Positions 18,701 through 27,067 are shown, numbered from the stretch's first letter. The stretch is 35,854 nt of DNA from Calditrichota bacterium (GCA_003854985.1 RQOG01000043.1:1-35854); one strand, 5' to 3'. The notes: a model not told the origin generated them from the letters alone. A program made the numbers and translations.

Positions 18701-19716
18701 AAGGTGCCTATCCAAACCGTACCTTCACTGTCTTTAAAGATATCATAAATGGCGTCGCTGGAAAGGCTGGAACTGTTTGTCGGATCATGGTGGTAATGCT
18801 CAAAAACCGGATGTTTCTCATTCATCTGCGCTAAATTGAGTCTGTTCATACCGTTACTGTCCATGCCTATCCATAAATAACCGGATTCATCTTCCGCAAT
18901 ATCGACAATGACCCCTTTACCGATACTTTTGGCGCGTTTCGGGTCATGGATAAAATGCTTAACCTCCGGATTAAATGGATCTTTCCCGGTAGAAAGCAAA
19001 CAAAATAAACCATGATTTTCGGTTCCAAGCCATACCCTGTTTTTACTGTCTGTGTATACTGATCTGAAATCGGTATTATTATCATTGGCCGACGATTTGA
19101 GATTAACATGACTCAATGAGTAATTCGTCGTATCAATAATAAATAAGCCTTCTCTGGTAGCCAGCCAAAAAGTATTCTGCCAATAAAACAAGCCTTTGGC
19201 GGTAATGTCTTTTTTTAAGCCTTTTTCGCGTAAATTAACTGTTTTAATAAATTTTGTTTCGGGATTATAGGTAATAATTTCACTTAAGGAAGTTATGATT
19301 AATCGGCCGTCCGGAAGTTCGTAAATACCCTCTATATACACATTATTAAAACCATCCTCCGAGACAAATCTATCCAGTTCTCGGTCATATCTGTTCAAAC
19401 CAAGCTGAGTTCCGACCCATAGATTCTTTTTCTGATCTTCCAAAATAACATTTATGGTATTGTTGCTGATAGTATATTTATTTTTAGGTTGATTTTTATA
19501 TATAGTAAAATTGTATCCATCGTATTTATTCATGCCGCTGTTACCGCTTCCAAACCACATAAATCCGAAACTATCCCTGTAAAGCGTTTTTACCCAGCTA
19601 TGAGAAAGTCCGTCCTCTTCCGAAATATGGTCAAATTTAATTTGCTGGGCTGGTAAAAAGCCGCCTGATATCAGCAGTAAAATAAATAAATAAGAAATCA
19701 TTCCTTTACTGGACAT
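15742..19716 (-). CDS. Reg_prop/Y_Y_Y sensor kinase with HPt and CheA-like ATPase
   Basis: A 1324-residue membrane sensor. The start at 19716 follows AAGGAGAG at good spacing, better than the ATG seven codons upstream. In order: signal peptide (to about residue 23); a two-component-regulator beta-propeller (about 25-700) with repeated D..GN(L/I)W(I/V)GT blades; Y_Y_Y domain (about 735-795); one membrane helix (about 806-827); coiled coil; a PAS-like domain (about 865-985); an HPt-like domain with HLIKGNAKLLN (His1061); and a HATPase with LVRNSISHGIE, DDGSGI and GRGVGLD. The HPt plus this ATPase resemble CheA, not the HisKA core usual for this sensor class. No REC, CheW or AraC part is present. 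It probably senses a periplasmic ligand and phosphorylates an unlinked regulator. Confidence 0.88.
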   Translation of the reverse strand: MSSKGMISYLFILLLISGGFLPAQQIKFDHISEEDGLSHSWVKTLYRDSFGFMWFGSGNSGMNKYDGYNFTIYKNQPKNKYTISNNTINVILEDQKKNLWVGTQLGLNRYDRELDRFVSEDGFNNVYIEGIYELPDGRLIITSLSEIITYNPETKFIKTVNLREKGLKKDITAKGLFYWQNTFWLATREGLFIIDTTNYSLSHVNLKSSANDNNTDFRSVYTDSKNRVWLGTENHGLFCLLSTGKDPFNPEVKHFIHDPKRAKSIGKGVIVDIAEDESGYLWIGMDSNGMNRLNLAQMNEKHPVFEHYHHDPTNSSSLSSDAIYDIFKDSEGTVWIGTFNGGVSFYNKLLHKFSHIKQEQNSENSLNGNNVNVIYEEDNYLWVGTQKGLNNHDKRNKTWHLYENNENDKTSIGSNAVWVIFRDSRKNLWVGTWGGGLNLFNESRKTFTRFLHNSKNEKSISNNNIFGISEDKDGNLWIATMGGGLNKYDYKTNTFKRYISIPNDSTSLLNNWVKAVLESSHGESWVISGGGADLFDKKTEVFTHFTHDTANEKSLSSSHIVSIFEDSRGNIWFGTENGLNAYNHENDGFICYNEEDGLPDNVIRGILEDDHGNLWISSNKGLTKFFNAVDLPGHPVFRNYTMDDGLQGESFNSRTCFKGKDGRLYFGGNNGFNVFHPDSIKENPHIPEIVFTDLFIFNKEVKINQEDSPLSKHINEINTLTLSYKHSVIGIQYAGLNYLAPEKCNYAYRMEGFDEDWNYVGGKKEANYTNLDPGEYIFRVKASNNDGVWNEEGASVKIIITPPFWKTWWFRTIVILIIVGSIYIIYKIRIRSLEAHRRELEQKVEERTLQLSEKAHDLEMAKNEMDNILNNVEEGFFIIDDQYKISSQYSAILETILCTAGLARIDFIEFLKNKIPEEEILNTKSYLDLLLKKDLDETTIADLNPLIDLKFVFNDSENKDKKYLNFKFKRIGKKTDNHTELVVTVRDVTRQVQLAMRLKEEEERREKLLQLMLSILDVEPQMLTDFSESANRELEFLDTIINQSEVVDYDNFLEKVHRSVHLIKGNAKLLNIDYFATQAHQFEDIVSEFQKRKEKITAKDIDTLRKRLKEMQTGMDEMERIIEKIGKVLANKGKAKKSDAKLMLQSLENLINSFSSDLGKKIKFDYKNFKSRMIPARYNLLVKEILIQLVRNSISHGIEHPNVRLKLNKPQQGRIEISTFKKDGTIGFRLRDDGSGIKIEKLREMALKTGKWTAEEINGWTDQQVADLIFVSGITTSERVDMVAGRGVGLDGVKHRLREHKGEIYVHFDRNKFCEFEVLLPAAA

Positions 19717-20235
19717 TTCTATCTCTCCTTTGCGCATAAAAAGGTTACGAAAAATTGCAGTTTACTTTTGATATTGCAAATTACGGTCTTTAGCATTAAA
19801 GTGATTGTATGTTTATAATACAATCGAACAACCTCCCTGTTACTGAATCCGCTTGTTAACATCAATAACGATTAAAACTTAATACCTATAGAATATGCTT
19901 TACCTAATAACCGGTAAACTAAATATCTATGATATTGTCTAAGATTATATTATATCGGATACATTGTTGTGTTTCATTAACAAAAAGAACCTGTTTGATT
20001 AAAAAAAACATAGGTTATTTTCTATATTAAATATATTTGAATACTATTTTGCAATGTGATAAAAATGATCCATAAACGTAAACAAGCCTGCTACCGGTTT
20101 CATGAGTTTTATGAAAAGTTTTGAATATTACCGGCCGGGTTGATTATATTTACCCAAAGATTATTACAGAAAGCACCTATTATTTTCAACATAGTATGTT
20201 TTAAGGTTATTTGATTAGCCGGGAAAAAGCTGATT
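19717..20235. other. Divergent intergenic region
   Basis: This 519-base AT-rich gap lies between the sensor kinase (minus) and the SpoIIAA-like gene (plus). It contains the inverted repeat at 19803-19825 on the kinase side. A TTG at 20121-20123 followed after 21 bases by TATATTTA (20145-20152) could be the promoter for the plus-strand gene, though the last box position is A, not G. No gene or RNA was recognised. Confidence 0.45.
19803..19825. promoter_or_regulatory. Perfect inverted repeat, possible operator
   Basis: GATTGTAT (19803-19810) and ATACAATC (19818-19825) are perfect inverted copies separated by seven bases. The repeat lies 87 bases upstream of the sensor kinase start. Two-turn symmetry of this kind fits a dimeric regulator. 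The half-site resembles TACAAT-N4-ATTGTA at 30344-30359. Confidence 0.4.
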
Positions 20236-20628
20236 ATGCCTTTAGAATTCACAATTAATCATAAAGACGGTTATCTTACCTGTAAATATCTGGGGCAGAT
20301 TACCGATGAAGAAATCGTAGCCTCATGGCAAAAATTTTATGAAGGTAACAAGTGGATCCCGGGATTCAATGAATTAAATGATCTGAGCGAAGCTGATTTT
20401 ATGTGTATCACTACCAGCGGACTCCGAAGGCTTGCCCAATTATCAAAAACCATGCAGGAGAAAATGAATATACAAGAACTTAAGGTTGCGATTTACGCGC
20501 CAACCCCTCTGCAATTCGGATTATCGAGAGTCTATGAGGTTTTGGCCGGAGACTCTCCTGAAATTCATAAAATATTTAAGGACTTAGATGAAGCAAAGGC
20601 CTGGCTGAAAACACCGGCTGAAGATTGA
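20236..20628 (+). CDS. SpoIIAA/STAS-like small protein (130 aa)
   Basis: A soluble protein without signal peptide or membrane helix. The pattern of a beta-strand start (LEFTINHKDGYLTCKYLGQITDEEIVASW), then ELNDLSEADF, and later VAIYAPTPLQFGLSRVYEVLAG is that of the SpoIIAA-like (STAS-related) proteins found singly in many bacteria. These are thought to have an alpha/beta STAS fold but mostly no known role. It is a single-gene unit with a strong terminator at 20708-20740. The ribosome site is weak (GGGAAAAAG). Its position divergent to the sensor kinase is not enough to link the two. Confidence 0.65.
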   Translation: MPLEFTINHKDGYLTCKYLGQITDEEIVASWQKFYEGNKWIPGFNELNDLSEADFMCITTSGLRRLAQLSKTMQEKMNIQELKVAIYAPTPLQFGLSRVYEVLAGDSPEIHKIFKDLDEAKAWLKTPAED

Positions 20629-20707
20629 ACTAAGCTATTTCGGTATATGAGTAAAAGCCAAATATCCTTAAAAAATTCAATTTTATTCCGGATTATAAAA
20701 AACAAAA

Positions 20708-20740
20708 AAGGCGAATCCATAAACGAATTCGCCTTGATTT
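20708..20740. terminator. Bidirectional terminator
   Basis: AAGGCGAAT (20708-20716) pairs with ATTCGCCTT (20727-20735). An A-rich run lies before and TGATTT after the stem, so it can stop transcription from the SpoIIAA-like gene (plus) and the outer-membrane protein gene (minus), which converge here. Confidence 0.8.
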
Positions 20741-20759
20741 ATGAATGATAATTAAATGT

Positions 20760-21311
20760 TTAAAATGTTATCCCGCCGCCAAAATAGATGATGGGCGCAA
20801 AAGTTACATCAGCCCATTCATTGCCGCCCGCCGGCTGAGCCAGGAAACCGAATTCGCCATGAATAAGCATATTATCCATTTGTTTTTGCAGTTCAACGCT
20901 CAGGTTTAGACCAAGAGCATCAATTTCAAATAACTCCAAATCGGAACTTGATAATCTGTAACCGATATTCAATCCGGGTTTAAGCGCCAGGTCTTTATCG
21001 AGCATGAATTTTGGCTTGATGGAACCGCCGAACTCATAAAGTGTCACATCAATATCATTTTGAGAATATGGGGCAAAGTTAAAGTAAACGCCCATAGCCA
21101 ATTTGGGCATCAGATAGAAATCGGCAAACGTTCTCAACAAAAACGATCCGTCTTTTTCAGTAGTACCGCCTTCAACCGATATGTCTCCGGACAGCCAGTA
21201 AGCCGCTGTAATTCCGATATCCCGCGTCCGGTCCATAATATCCTGTCCGGATAACGGCATAGCACTTAGGGTAAAAACTACAAGCATAACGACCATAACT
21301 TTTTTGTTCAT
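20760..21311 (-). CDS. Small outer-membrane beta-barrel protein (183 aa)
   Basis: The start at 21311 is chosen because AAGGAA lies seven bases upstream and a clean signal peptide follows (MNKKVMVVMLVVFTLSAMPLSGQ); an ATG 11 codons earlier has neither. The mature chain of about 160 residues has alternating hydrophobic strands joined by polar turns, such as FADFYLMPKLAMGVYFNFAPYS and LNIGYRLSSSDLEL. It ends in Phe (GGGITF), the usual terminal residue for barrel insertion. It fits an 8-stranded OmpA/OmpX-like porin-family barrel. No ligand can be named. Confidence 0.78.
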   Translation of the reverse strand: MNKKVMVVMLVVFTLSAMPLSGQDIMDRTRDIGITAAYWLSGDISVEGGTTEKDGSFLLRTFADFYLMPKLAMGVYFNFAPYSQNDIDVTLYEFGGSIKPKFMLDKDLALKPGLNIGYRLSSSDLELFEIDALGLNLSVELQKQMDNMLIHGEFGFLAQPAGGNEWADVTFAPIIYFGGGITF

Positions 21312-21500
21312 GATTAAATTCCTTTCTATAGAATAACGGTTCATGGATTAAAATGATTACCTGATATTCGTTCAATGTTCAAAAATAATTAACGTCAAAT
21401 TTAATTTCATAAAATCTGTTAATTTTTAATGACGATTTAATCTTGTATTAATATGGTTTTGTTTCCTATTTTAACAGGTATTAATCAGGAAGGAAAGCAT

Positions 21501-22895
21501 ATGGCTAATTTAACTTTTTTCGGCGCGGTTGGCACGGTAACCGGCTCCCGGTTTCTGCTCGAAATAAATAACGAAAAGTACCTGATCGACTGCGGTTTAT
21601 TTCAGGGACTGAAGAAGCACCGTTTATTGAACTGGGAACCATTTCCCGTGGATCCCGCAGAAATTAATACGGTTCTTTTGACCCATGCGCATATCGATCA
21701 TACTGGGTATCTGCCTAAGCTGGTAAGGGAAGGTTTTAAAGGTAAAGTATATTGTACCCACGCCACCAGGGATTTATGCGGGATCATGCTGGCAGACAGC
21801 GCCCATCTGCAGGAAGAAGACGCCTTTTGGGCCAATAAAAAGGGCTATTCCAAACTTAAACCGGCACTTCCTTTGTACACAATAAAAGATGCCGAAAAAA
21901 CGATGAAATATTTTAAGCCGGTTCATTATGGCGAAGAAATTTATCTTCAGAAAGATTTGAGAATCAGATTCAGAGATGCGGGGCATATTTTAGGCTCTTC
22001 ATTTATTGATATTAAGCGCAGAGACGGAAAGGGCAGCCGCAAAATTCTGTTCAGCGGGGATTTCGGACGGCCGGACCGTCCCGTGCTGGGCGATCCGGAT
22101 CAGGTTTATAATGTAGATTATCTGGTCCTGGAATCGACCTATGGCGATCGTTTGCATGAGCAGGGGAATTCAAGTGCGGAATTAGCCCGGGTCATCAATG
22201 ATAGTTATAAACGGCGCGGCGTCCTGGTCATTCCCTCATTTTCCGTAGGGCGTACTCAGACTTTGCTTTTTGCCATCAGGGAGCTCGAAGAATCCGGGAA
22301 AATACCGGTGATGCCCGTTTATATGGATTCTCCTATGGCAATTAATGCCACGGAAATATTTGAAAACCGAATCAGTAATTTTAATCTCGTGGCCAGAAAA
22401 CTAAGCCTGCGCGGCGCGAATATTTTCCAGCCGCAAATGCTGAAAGTCTGCGCGAAAAAAGAAGAATCCAAAGCCATTAATCAGATTGCTGAAAAAGCGA
22501 TTATTATTTCCGCCTCAGGTATGGCAACGGGCGGCCGGATTTTACATCATCTGGCTTACAGACTGCCCGAAAATAAAAACACGGTTTTATTTATTGGCTA
22601 TCAGGCGCAGGGAACGCGCGGACGCGTCATTTTAGAAGGCAATAAAGAGGTTAAAATACATGGCGCTCAGGTTCCGGTAAGAGCAAAAATTGAAAACATT
22701 TCCGGGTATTCCGCCCACGGTGATTATGAAGAAATCCTGGCCTGGTTAATGGCCTTTAACAAACCGCCGGAAAAAGTATTTTTAGTCCATGGGGAACCGG
22801 AAGCTTCACAATCTCTGGCAGAGAAGATCAGAAATGCTTATGGGTGGAATGTAGAGATTCCTGTGATGGGGCAAAGCTTCGAACTGGATATATAA
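21501..22895 (+). CDS. MBL-fold/beta-CASP RNA-processing nuclease family protein
   Basis: A 464-residue metallo-beta-lactamase-fold protein. ATG 21501 has AGGAAGGAAAG just upstream, and the first residues (MANLTFFGAVGTVTGS) are the usual family start, so the upstream ATG at 21453 is rejected. Metal ligands are THAHIDHTG (His62, His64, Asp66, His67), AGHILGSS and SGDFGR. Beta-CASP motifs follow: LESTYGDR, SFSVGRTQ, then ISASGMATGGRILHHL and a final GYSAHGD and LVHGEPEA. The family contains RNA endonucleases and 5' exonucleases related to CPSF73 and RNase J-like proteins. It acts in the cytoplasm, probably in RNA turnover. It is a single gene without an obvious operon partner. Confidence 0.9.
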   Translation: MANLTFFGAVGTVTGSRFLLEINNEKYLIDCGLFQGLKKHRLLNWEPFPVDPAEINTVLLTHAHIDHTGYLPKLVREGFKGKVYCTHATRDLCGIMLADSAHLQEEDAFWANKKGYSKLKPALPLYTIKDAEKTMKYFKPVHYGEEIYLQKDLRIRFRDAGHILGSSFIDIKRRDGKGSRKILFSGDFGRPDRPVLGDPDQVYNVDYLVLESTYGDRLHEQGNSSAELARVINDSYKRRGVLVIPSFSVGRTQTLLFAIRELEESGKIPVMPVYMDSPMAINATEIFENRISNFNLVARKLSLRGANIFQPQMLKVCAKKEESKAINQIAEKAIIISASGMATGGRILHHLAYRLPENKNTVLFIGYQAQGTRGRVILEGNKEVKIHGAQVPVRAKIENISGYSAHGDYEEILAWLMAFNKPPEKVFLVHGEPEASQSLAEKIRNAYGWNVEIPVMGQSFELDI

Positions 22896-23010
22896 TTGTA
22901 GTTTAAATCGATAAATGACAAAGCCATTTAACCGGTTTTAATAAAATTATTGCATAATGCGCGGAAATTTTACATATTTTTCACTTTAAAAATAATAAGA
23001 GTAAAGCGCA

Positions 23011-24504
23011 GTGTCCGTTTACCGGAAAATAGGTTTTTTTCTTGGTCCCGCTGTATTTGGCATTCTGCTGTTTTTACCGCAACCGCAGGGTATGAGCAGC
23101 GAGGCGTTTGGAGTCGCCGCCGTTGCTGTGTGGATGGCCATCTGGTGGATAACGGAAGCCATTCCTATTCCCGCCACCGCTCTGTTGCCAATTGCTCTTT
23201 TTCCTACGCTTAATATCATGTCGGCGGGTGATGCCTGCCATCCTTATGCGGATCATATTATCTTTCTGTTTCTCGGAGGATTTTTAATTGCCATTGCCAT
23301 GGAAAAATGGAATCTGCACCGCAGGTTGGCTTTGAGGACTATCTGGCTGATTGGTATCGGACCGTCGCGGATTATTTTGGGCTTTATGCTGGCGACCGCA
23401 TTTTTATCGATGTGGATCAGCAATACGGCCACGGCTATGATGATGATCCCGATAGCTATGGCTATTATCCGCCAGACAACAGACTATCTTAAATCAACCA
23501 ATTCGGAAATCGATACCGAACCAACCCGTTTTCGTTTTGCAACGGCACTAATGCTGGGAATCGCTTATTCTGCTTCGATCGGCGGCGTGGTTACTATTAT
23601 CGGAACGCCTCCAAATACTATCCTGGTGAGTTTTGTTGAACGTCTTTATCATCAACAAATCAGTTTTGCCGCATGGATGGCCATAGGCGCTCCCATGGCC
23701 GTTATTATGCTTTTTATCACCTGGATTTATCTGGTTAAATTTGCCATGGTGCCCCGGGTTAAGAAGCTTGTAGGCGGGGAAGAGACGGTGCGTAGTGAAA
23801 TTCAACAGCTTGGAAAAATGAACCGGGCGCAATTAAGCGTAATGCTGGTGTTTATTGTTGTTGCCGTTGCCTGGATATCACGGGGATTTATTATTTCCGA
23901 AGGTCAGTTAATGCATGATTCTACCATTGCTATTATGGGTGCTCTGCTGCTGTTTATCATTCCGGCGGATTTTAAGAAACGTGAGTTTTTATTAGACTGG
24001 GATTCGGCCAGGAGAGTACCATGGGATGTTATTTTGCTTTTTGGCGGAGGATTATCACTGGCTAAAGGTTTCAGCGAATCCTGCCTTGCTTCCTGGATCG
24101 GACAGCAGATTTACGGACTGGAGGGAACCAGCCTGATGATGCTGGTTATTGCGGTGATCAGTCTGACCATTTTTTTAACGGAGATTACATCCAATACGGC
24201 TACTTCTGCAATGCTGCTGCCTATAGTCGGCAGTGTTGCGGTCGGTATGGCCATTCATCCTTTTGGTTTAATGATCGGGGCGGCAATGGCCGCTTCCTAT
24301 GCCTTTATGCTGCCCGTTGCCACGCCTCCTAATGCCATTATTTTTGGCAGCGGTCATGTCACTATTCCGCAAATGGCCCGGGTAGGATTTGTTCTGAATA
24401 TTATTGGCATCATATTAATCACCCTGACGGTGATCTATCTTGTGCCGCTGGTCTGGGACATAGATTTGTATCATCTTCCGGAATGGATTCCGGCGGCAAG
24501 ATGA
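23011..24504 (+). CDS. SLC13/DASS-family sodium:dicarboxylate (anion) symporter
   Basis: A 497-residue inner-membrane transporter with about 11-12 helices. The two SNTAT substrate/sodium motifs of the DASS family are present at residues 137-141 and 394-398. Further family features are WWITEAIPIPATALLP near the N-terminus and LPVATPPNAIIFGSG near the C-terminus. It probably imports succinate, malate, fumarate or a related anion with sodium. The start is GTG at 23011; no in-frame ATG precedes the first helix and the ribosome site is weak. The gene for a CstA transporter follows after 84 bases on the same strand, so the two may be co-expressed in carbon uptake. Confidence 0.9.
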   Translation: MSVYRKIGFFLGPAVFGILLFLPQPQGMSSEAFGVAAVAVWMAIWWITEAIPIPATALLPIALFPTLNIMSAGDACHPYADHIIFLFLGGFLIAIAMEKWNLHRRLALRTIWLIGIGPSRIILGFMLATAFLSMWISNTATAMMMIPIAMAIIRQTTDYLKSTNSEIDTEPTRFRFATALMLGIAYSASIGGVVTIIGTPPNTILVSFVERLYHQQISFAAWMAIGAPMAVIMLFITWIYLVKFAMVPRVKKLVGGEETVRSEIQQLGKMNRAQLSVMLVFIVVAVAWISRGFIISEGQLMHDSTIAIMGALLLFIIPADFKKREFLLDWDSARRVPWDVILLFGGGLSLAKGFSESCLASWIGQQIYGLEGTSLMMLVIAVISLTIFLTEITSNTATSAMLLPIVGSVAVGMAIHPFGLMIGAAMAASYAFMLPVATPPNAIIFGSGHVTIPQMARVGFVLNIIGIILITLTVIYLVPLVWDIDLYHLPEWIPAAR

Positions 24505-24588
24505 AAGAATTAAAGGATTTTTTTAATTTATAGATTGAATCAGAATTATTGATAATAATTAGCGGATAAAAATTTAAGGAATAGGGTT

Positions 24589-26304
24589 ATGGAAGTTTTA
24601 TTGCTTATGGTTTTTACCATTGTTGGTTATATAATTATGTACAGGCTTTACGGTCGCTTTATTGGTTATAAAATATTTAAGATTTCCGATCAGGCAAAAG
24701 CGCCCTCGGTGGAATTACAGGATGGTATTGATTATGTGCCCACCCGGAAAGAAATAATATTCGGTCATCATTTCACGTCCATAGCAGGAACGGGACCAAT
24801 CGTCGGTCCGGCTATCGCTATCATTTGGGGTTGGGTGCCGGCTGTGCTCTGGGTTTTTTTCGGTTCGGTTCTTATGGGAGCTGTGCATGATTTCGGTTCG
24901 CTGATTATCTCTATGAGAAACCAGGGCAAATCGATCTCTGAATTTACGGCACGCTATATTAATTCAAGAACGCGTGTTTTTTTCTTTATTATTGTTTTTC
25001 TTACCCTGTGGATCGTTATCGCTATTTTCGGCATGATTATCGCAATTATTTTTAGCATTTATCCAACATCAGTGCTATCTGTTTGGATGCAAATTCCAAT
25101 AGCCATCTATTTGGGCCACCTGATTTATAAAAAGGGTTATAGTTTAGTTTTATGGTCAATAATAGCCATGCTTCTTCTTTATTTGCTGATGTTTGCCGGA
25201 ATTTACCTGCCATTTAATCTTCCGGATTTATTCGGAATTCCATCCACAGGATTATGGACGATTGTTTTATTGATTTATGCCTATTTTGCCTCGGTGCTTC
25301 CGGTAACTACGCTCTTACAGCCAAGAGATTACATCAACGCTTACCAGTTAATCGGCGCTATGGTGTTAATAACCCTGGGCATAATCTTTTCCGCCTTTTT
25401 CGGCGATATGAAATTTGTTTCTCCGGCTATCAATTTAAATCCAACCGATGCGCCGCCAGTCTGGCCGTTTTTATTTATAACCATCGCCTGCGGAGCCATA
25501 TCCGGATTCCATTCGCTGGTGGCTTCCGGCACTTCGGCCAAACAGGTAAAAAATGAACACGATGCGCTTTTTGTGGGTTATGGTTCAATGTTAGTAGAAA
25601 GTCTGCTGGCCTTACTGGTTATCATTGCGGTAGCCGCCGGCATAGGATTGGGTTATACCACAAAAGGCGGGGAACTGCTGACCGGCGTTGCCGCCTGGAC
25701 CAATCATTATGAATCCTGGACGGCTGCCGCAGGATTAGGCTCAAAAATCAAAGCTTTTGTGGACGGCGCGGCCAATATGATGGAGTATATCGGAATAAGT
25801 CATGCGCTTGGCGTTGTCATTATGGGCGTATTTGTGTCCTCTTTTGCCGGTACCACCCTGGACACGGCGACGCGTATTCAAAGGTATGTGATCAGCGAAT
25901 TAGCCGGTGATATGAAAATCAGTTTTTTCCAGAAAAGACATGCGGCAACCGCCTTTGCGGTAATTTCTGCCGCTATACTTGCCTTTGCTACCGGCGCGGA
26001 CGGAAAAGGCGCCTTAGCGCTATGGCCGATGTTTGGCGCGGTAAATCAAACGCTGGCCGCCCTGGCGCTGATTGTAATTACCCTGTATCTAAAACGAAAA
26101 GGCGGCATGAAATGGATAGTAGCCGGTTTACCGGCAATATTTATGTCTACAATGACCTTATGGGCATCAGTCATGAATCAATCCGAATTTATGGCCGGGA
26201 ATAATCTGTTGCTGATGGCCGTCAATGCGCTGATTATTCTGCTGGTTGTTTGGATTATTGCCGAAGGTTTGCTGAAATTCTTTAAACCGGGAGAAGCAAA
26301 ATAA
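24589..26304 (+). CDS. cstA: CstA-family carbon starvation transporter
   Basis: A 571-residue membrane protein with many helices and CstA signatures: GIDYVPTRKEIIFGHHFTS, AGTGPIVGPAIA, GWVPAVLWVFFG and AVHDFGSL in the N-terminal half, and SFAGTTLDTATRIQRYVISEL and FGAVNQTLAALAL later. Family members import pyruvate or peptides. At 571 residues it is shorter than the roughly 700 of the E. coli protein and belongs to the short-form group. AAGGAATAGGG precedes the ATG. The stop lies 23 bases before the first cassette-like end at 26327, and the terminator at 26335-26358 is inside that element. Confidence 0.9.
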   Translation: MEVLLLMVFTIVGYIIMYRLYGRFIGYKIFKISDQAKAPSVELQDGIDYVPTRKEIIFGHHFTSIAGTGPIVGPAIAIIWGWVPAVLWVFFGSVLMGAVHDFGSLIISMRNQGKSISEFTARYINSRTRVFFFIIVFLTLWIVIAIFGMIIAIIFSIYPTSVLSVWMQIPIAIYLGHLIYKKGYSLVLWSIIAMLLLYLLMFAGIYLPFNLPDLFGIPSTGLWTIVLLIYAYFASVLPVTTLLQPRDYINAYQLIGAMVLITLGIIFSAFFGDMKFVSPAINLNPTDAPPVWPFLFITIACGAISGFHSLVASGTSAKQVKNEHDALFVGYGSMLVESLLALLVIIAVAAGIGLGYTTKGGELLTGVAAWTNHYESWTAAAGLGSKIKAFVDGAANMMEYIGISHALGVVIMGVFVSSFAGTTLDTATRIQRYVISELAGDMKISFFQKRHAATAFAVISAAILAFATGADGKGALALWPMFGAVNQTLAALALIVITLYLKRKGGMKWIVAGLPAIFMSTMTLWASVMNQSEFMAGNNLLLMAVNALIILLVVWIIAEGLLKFFKPGEAK

Positions 26305-26326
26305 ACCAGCTATCGGCATAATATAT

Positions 26327-26414
26327 GTTAGATGCCCCCGGAACGGCGGGGGATTTTTCGGGTATCTTCTTTGGTTAACTTTACTCCTCCTTTTACGCTG
26401 GCGGGGCATCTAAC
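26327..26414. repeat. 12-bp perfect terminal inverted repeat bounding a small module
   Basis: GTTAGATGCCCC (26327-26338) and GGGGCATCTAAC (26403-26414) are exact inverted copies. The outer seven bases fit the integron core-site forms GTTRRRY and RYYYAAC, in the order expected for the two ends of one gene cassette. The 64 bases between them hold a terminator-like hairpin and no open frame. See the attC-like site at 26408-26512. Confidence 0.65.
26335..26358 (+). terminator. Terminator downstream of cstA
   Basis: CCCCCG (26335-26340), a six-base loop and CGGGGG (26347-26352), followed by A and five T residues. It is 31 bases after the cstA stop and lies within the small module 26327-26414. Confidence 0.75.
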
Positions 26415-26512
26415 CGGGAATTAGAACCGACCCGGATAGATTTTTGTTGTTTTGTTTAGTACATTATCTCACAACTTAACACGGCGAGCGGCTCAATCCC
26501 GCGCCGTTAGGA
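26408..26512 (+). mobile_element. attC-like recombination site 1
   Basis: ATCTAAC (fits RYYYAAC) at 26408-26414 and GTTAGGA (close to GTTRRRY) at 26506-26512 bound 105 bases. Inside, CGGGAATTAGAACCG (26415-26429) pairs with CGGCTCAATCCCG (26489-26501) with unpaired A bases on one side only, which is the asymmetry typical of attC stems. A second short hairpin lies at 26478-26508. The central T/G-rich stretch has no gene. No integrase gene is in the window. Confidence 0.5.
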
Positions 26513-26542
26513 ATTTCAGTAATACAAAAAGATTGATATAAA

Positions 26543-27058
26543 ATGGATATTTCTAAAATTATTGATTCAATTGAAAAACTTTTAAGATATATTATTCCTG
26601 GTTTCATATTTACACTATTTTTTAAGATTGCCTATCCATCAAATCCTATAACTATTTTAAATAATATCGACAAAACTGAATTCTATATTTATATGCCCTT
26701 AGTTGGTATAGTTATCTATGGTTTTCATAGAATTATATTTGAATATTTTGATCTTTTATTTTACAAGATTAAAAACACGAACAGATACGAAGTAATTAAA
26801 AAGAATCATAAAAATATAAAAAATATCCTTCCTTACTTGGATTACAAATGGGCAATTTTGCATTCCTCTCTTATCACGATTGAATTATTTTTTTTATTCA
26901 CAGTTTTTTTTCATGAGTGCAAATCTATATTTGAACAACACAGGTGTTTATTCACATACATCTCAATTTTTTTATTTATAATAACAATGATCAGTTACTT
27001 CATGTTGCATTATGATCAAGAGAAGTTGAGAGATAATCCAAACAATTCAAAGAATTAG
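26543..27058 (+). CDS. Four-helix membrane protein of unknown function (171 aa)
   Basis: The protein starts with a short amphipathic helix (MDISKIIDSIEKLLRY) and has four likely membrane segments: about residues 18-36, 47-66, 105-125 and 136-156. The loop between helices two and three is Lys/Asn-rich (YKIKNTNRYEVIKKNHKN), and the tail is charged. No catalytic motif or family was recognised; proteins of this size and style are common among unknown cassette genes. It is AT-rich. No Shine-Dalgarno sequence is clear. The next gene starts ten bases after the stop, so the two are probably co-transcribed and may act together. Confidence 0.7.
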   Translation: MDISKIIDSIEKLLRYIIPGFIFTLFFKIAYPSNPITILNNIDKTEFYIYMPLVGIVIYGFHRIIFEYFDLLFYKIKNTNRYEVIKKNHKNIKNILPYLDYKWAILHSSLITIELFFLFTVFFHECKSIFEQHRCLFTYISIFLFIITMISYFMLHYDQEKLRDNPNNSKN

Positions 27059-27067
27059 GGTGTTTAA

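Noticed and set aside
26335..26414. The GTTAGATGCCCC repeats as only a large terminator stem for cstA
   Set aside because: A complete 6-bp GC hairpin with T run already lies inside, and the outer 12-bp repeat has no T run after it and matches the cassette-end pattern shared with the neighbouring module.
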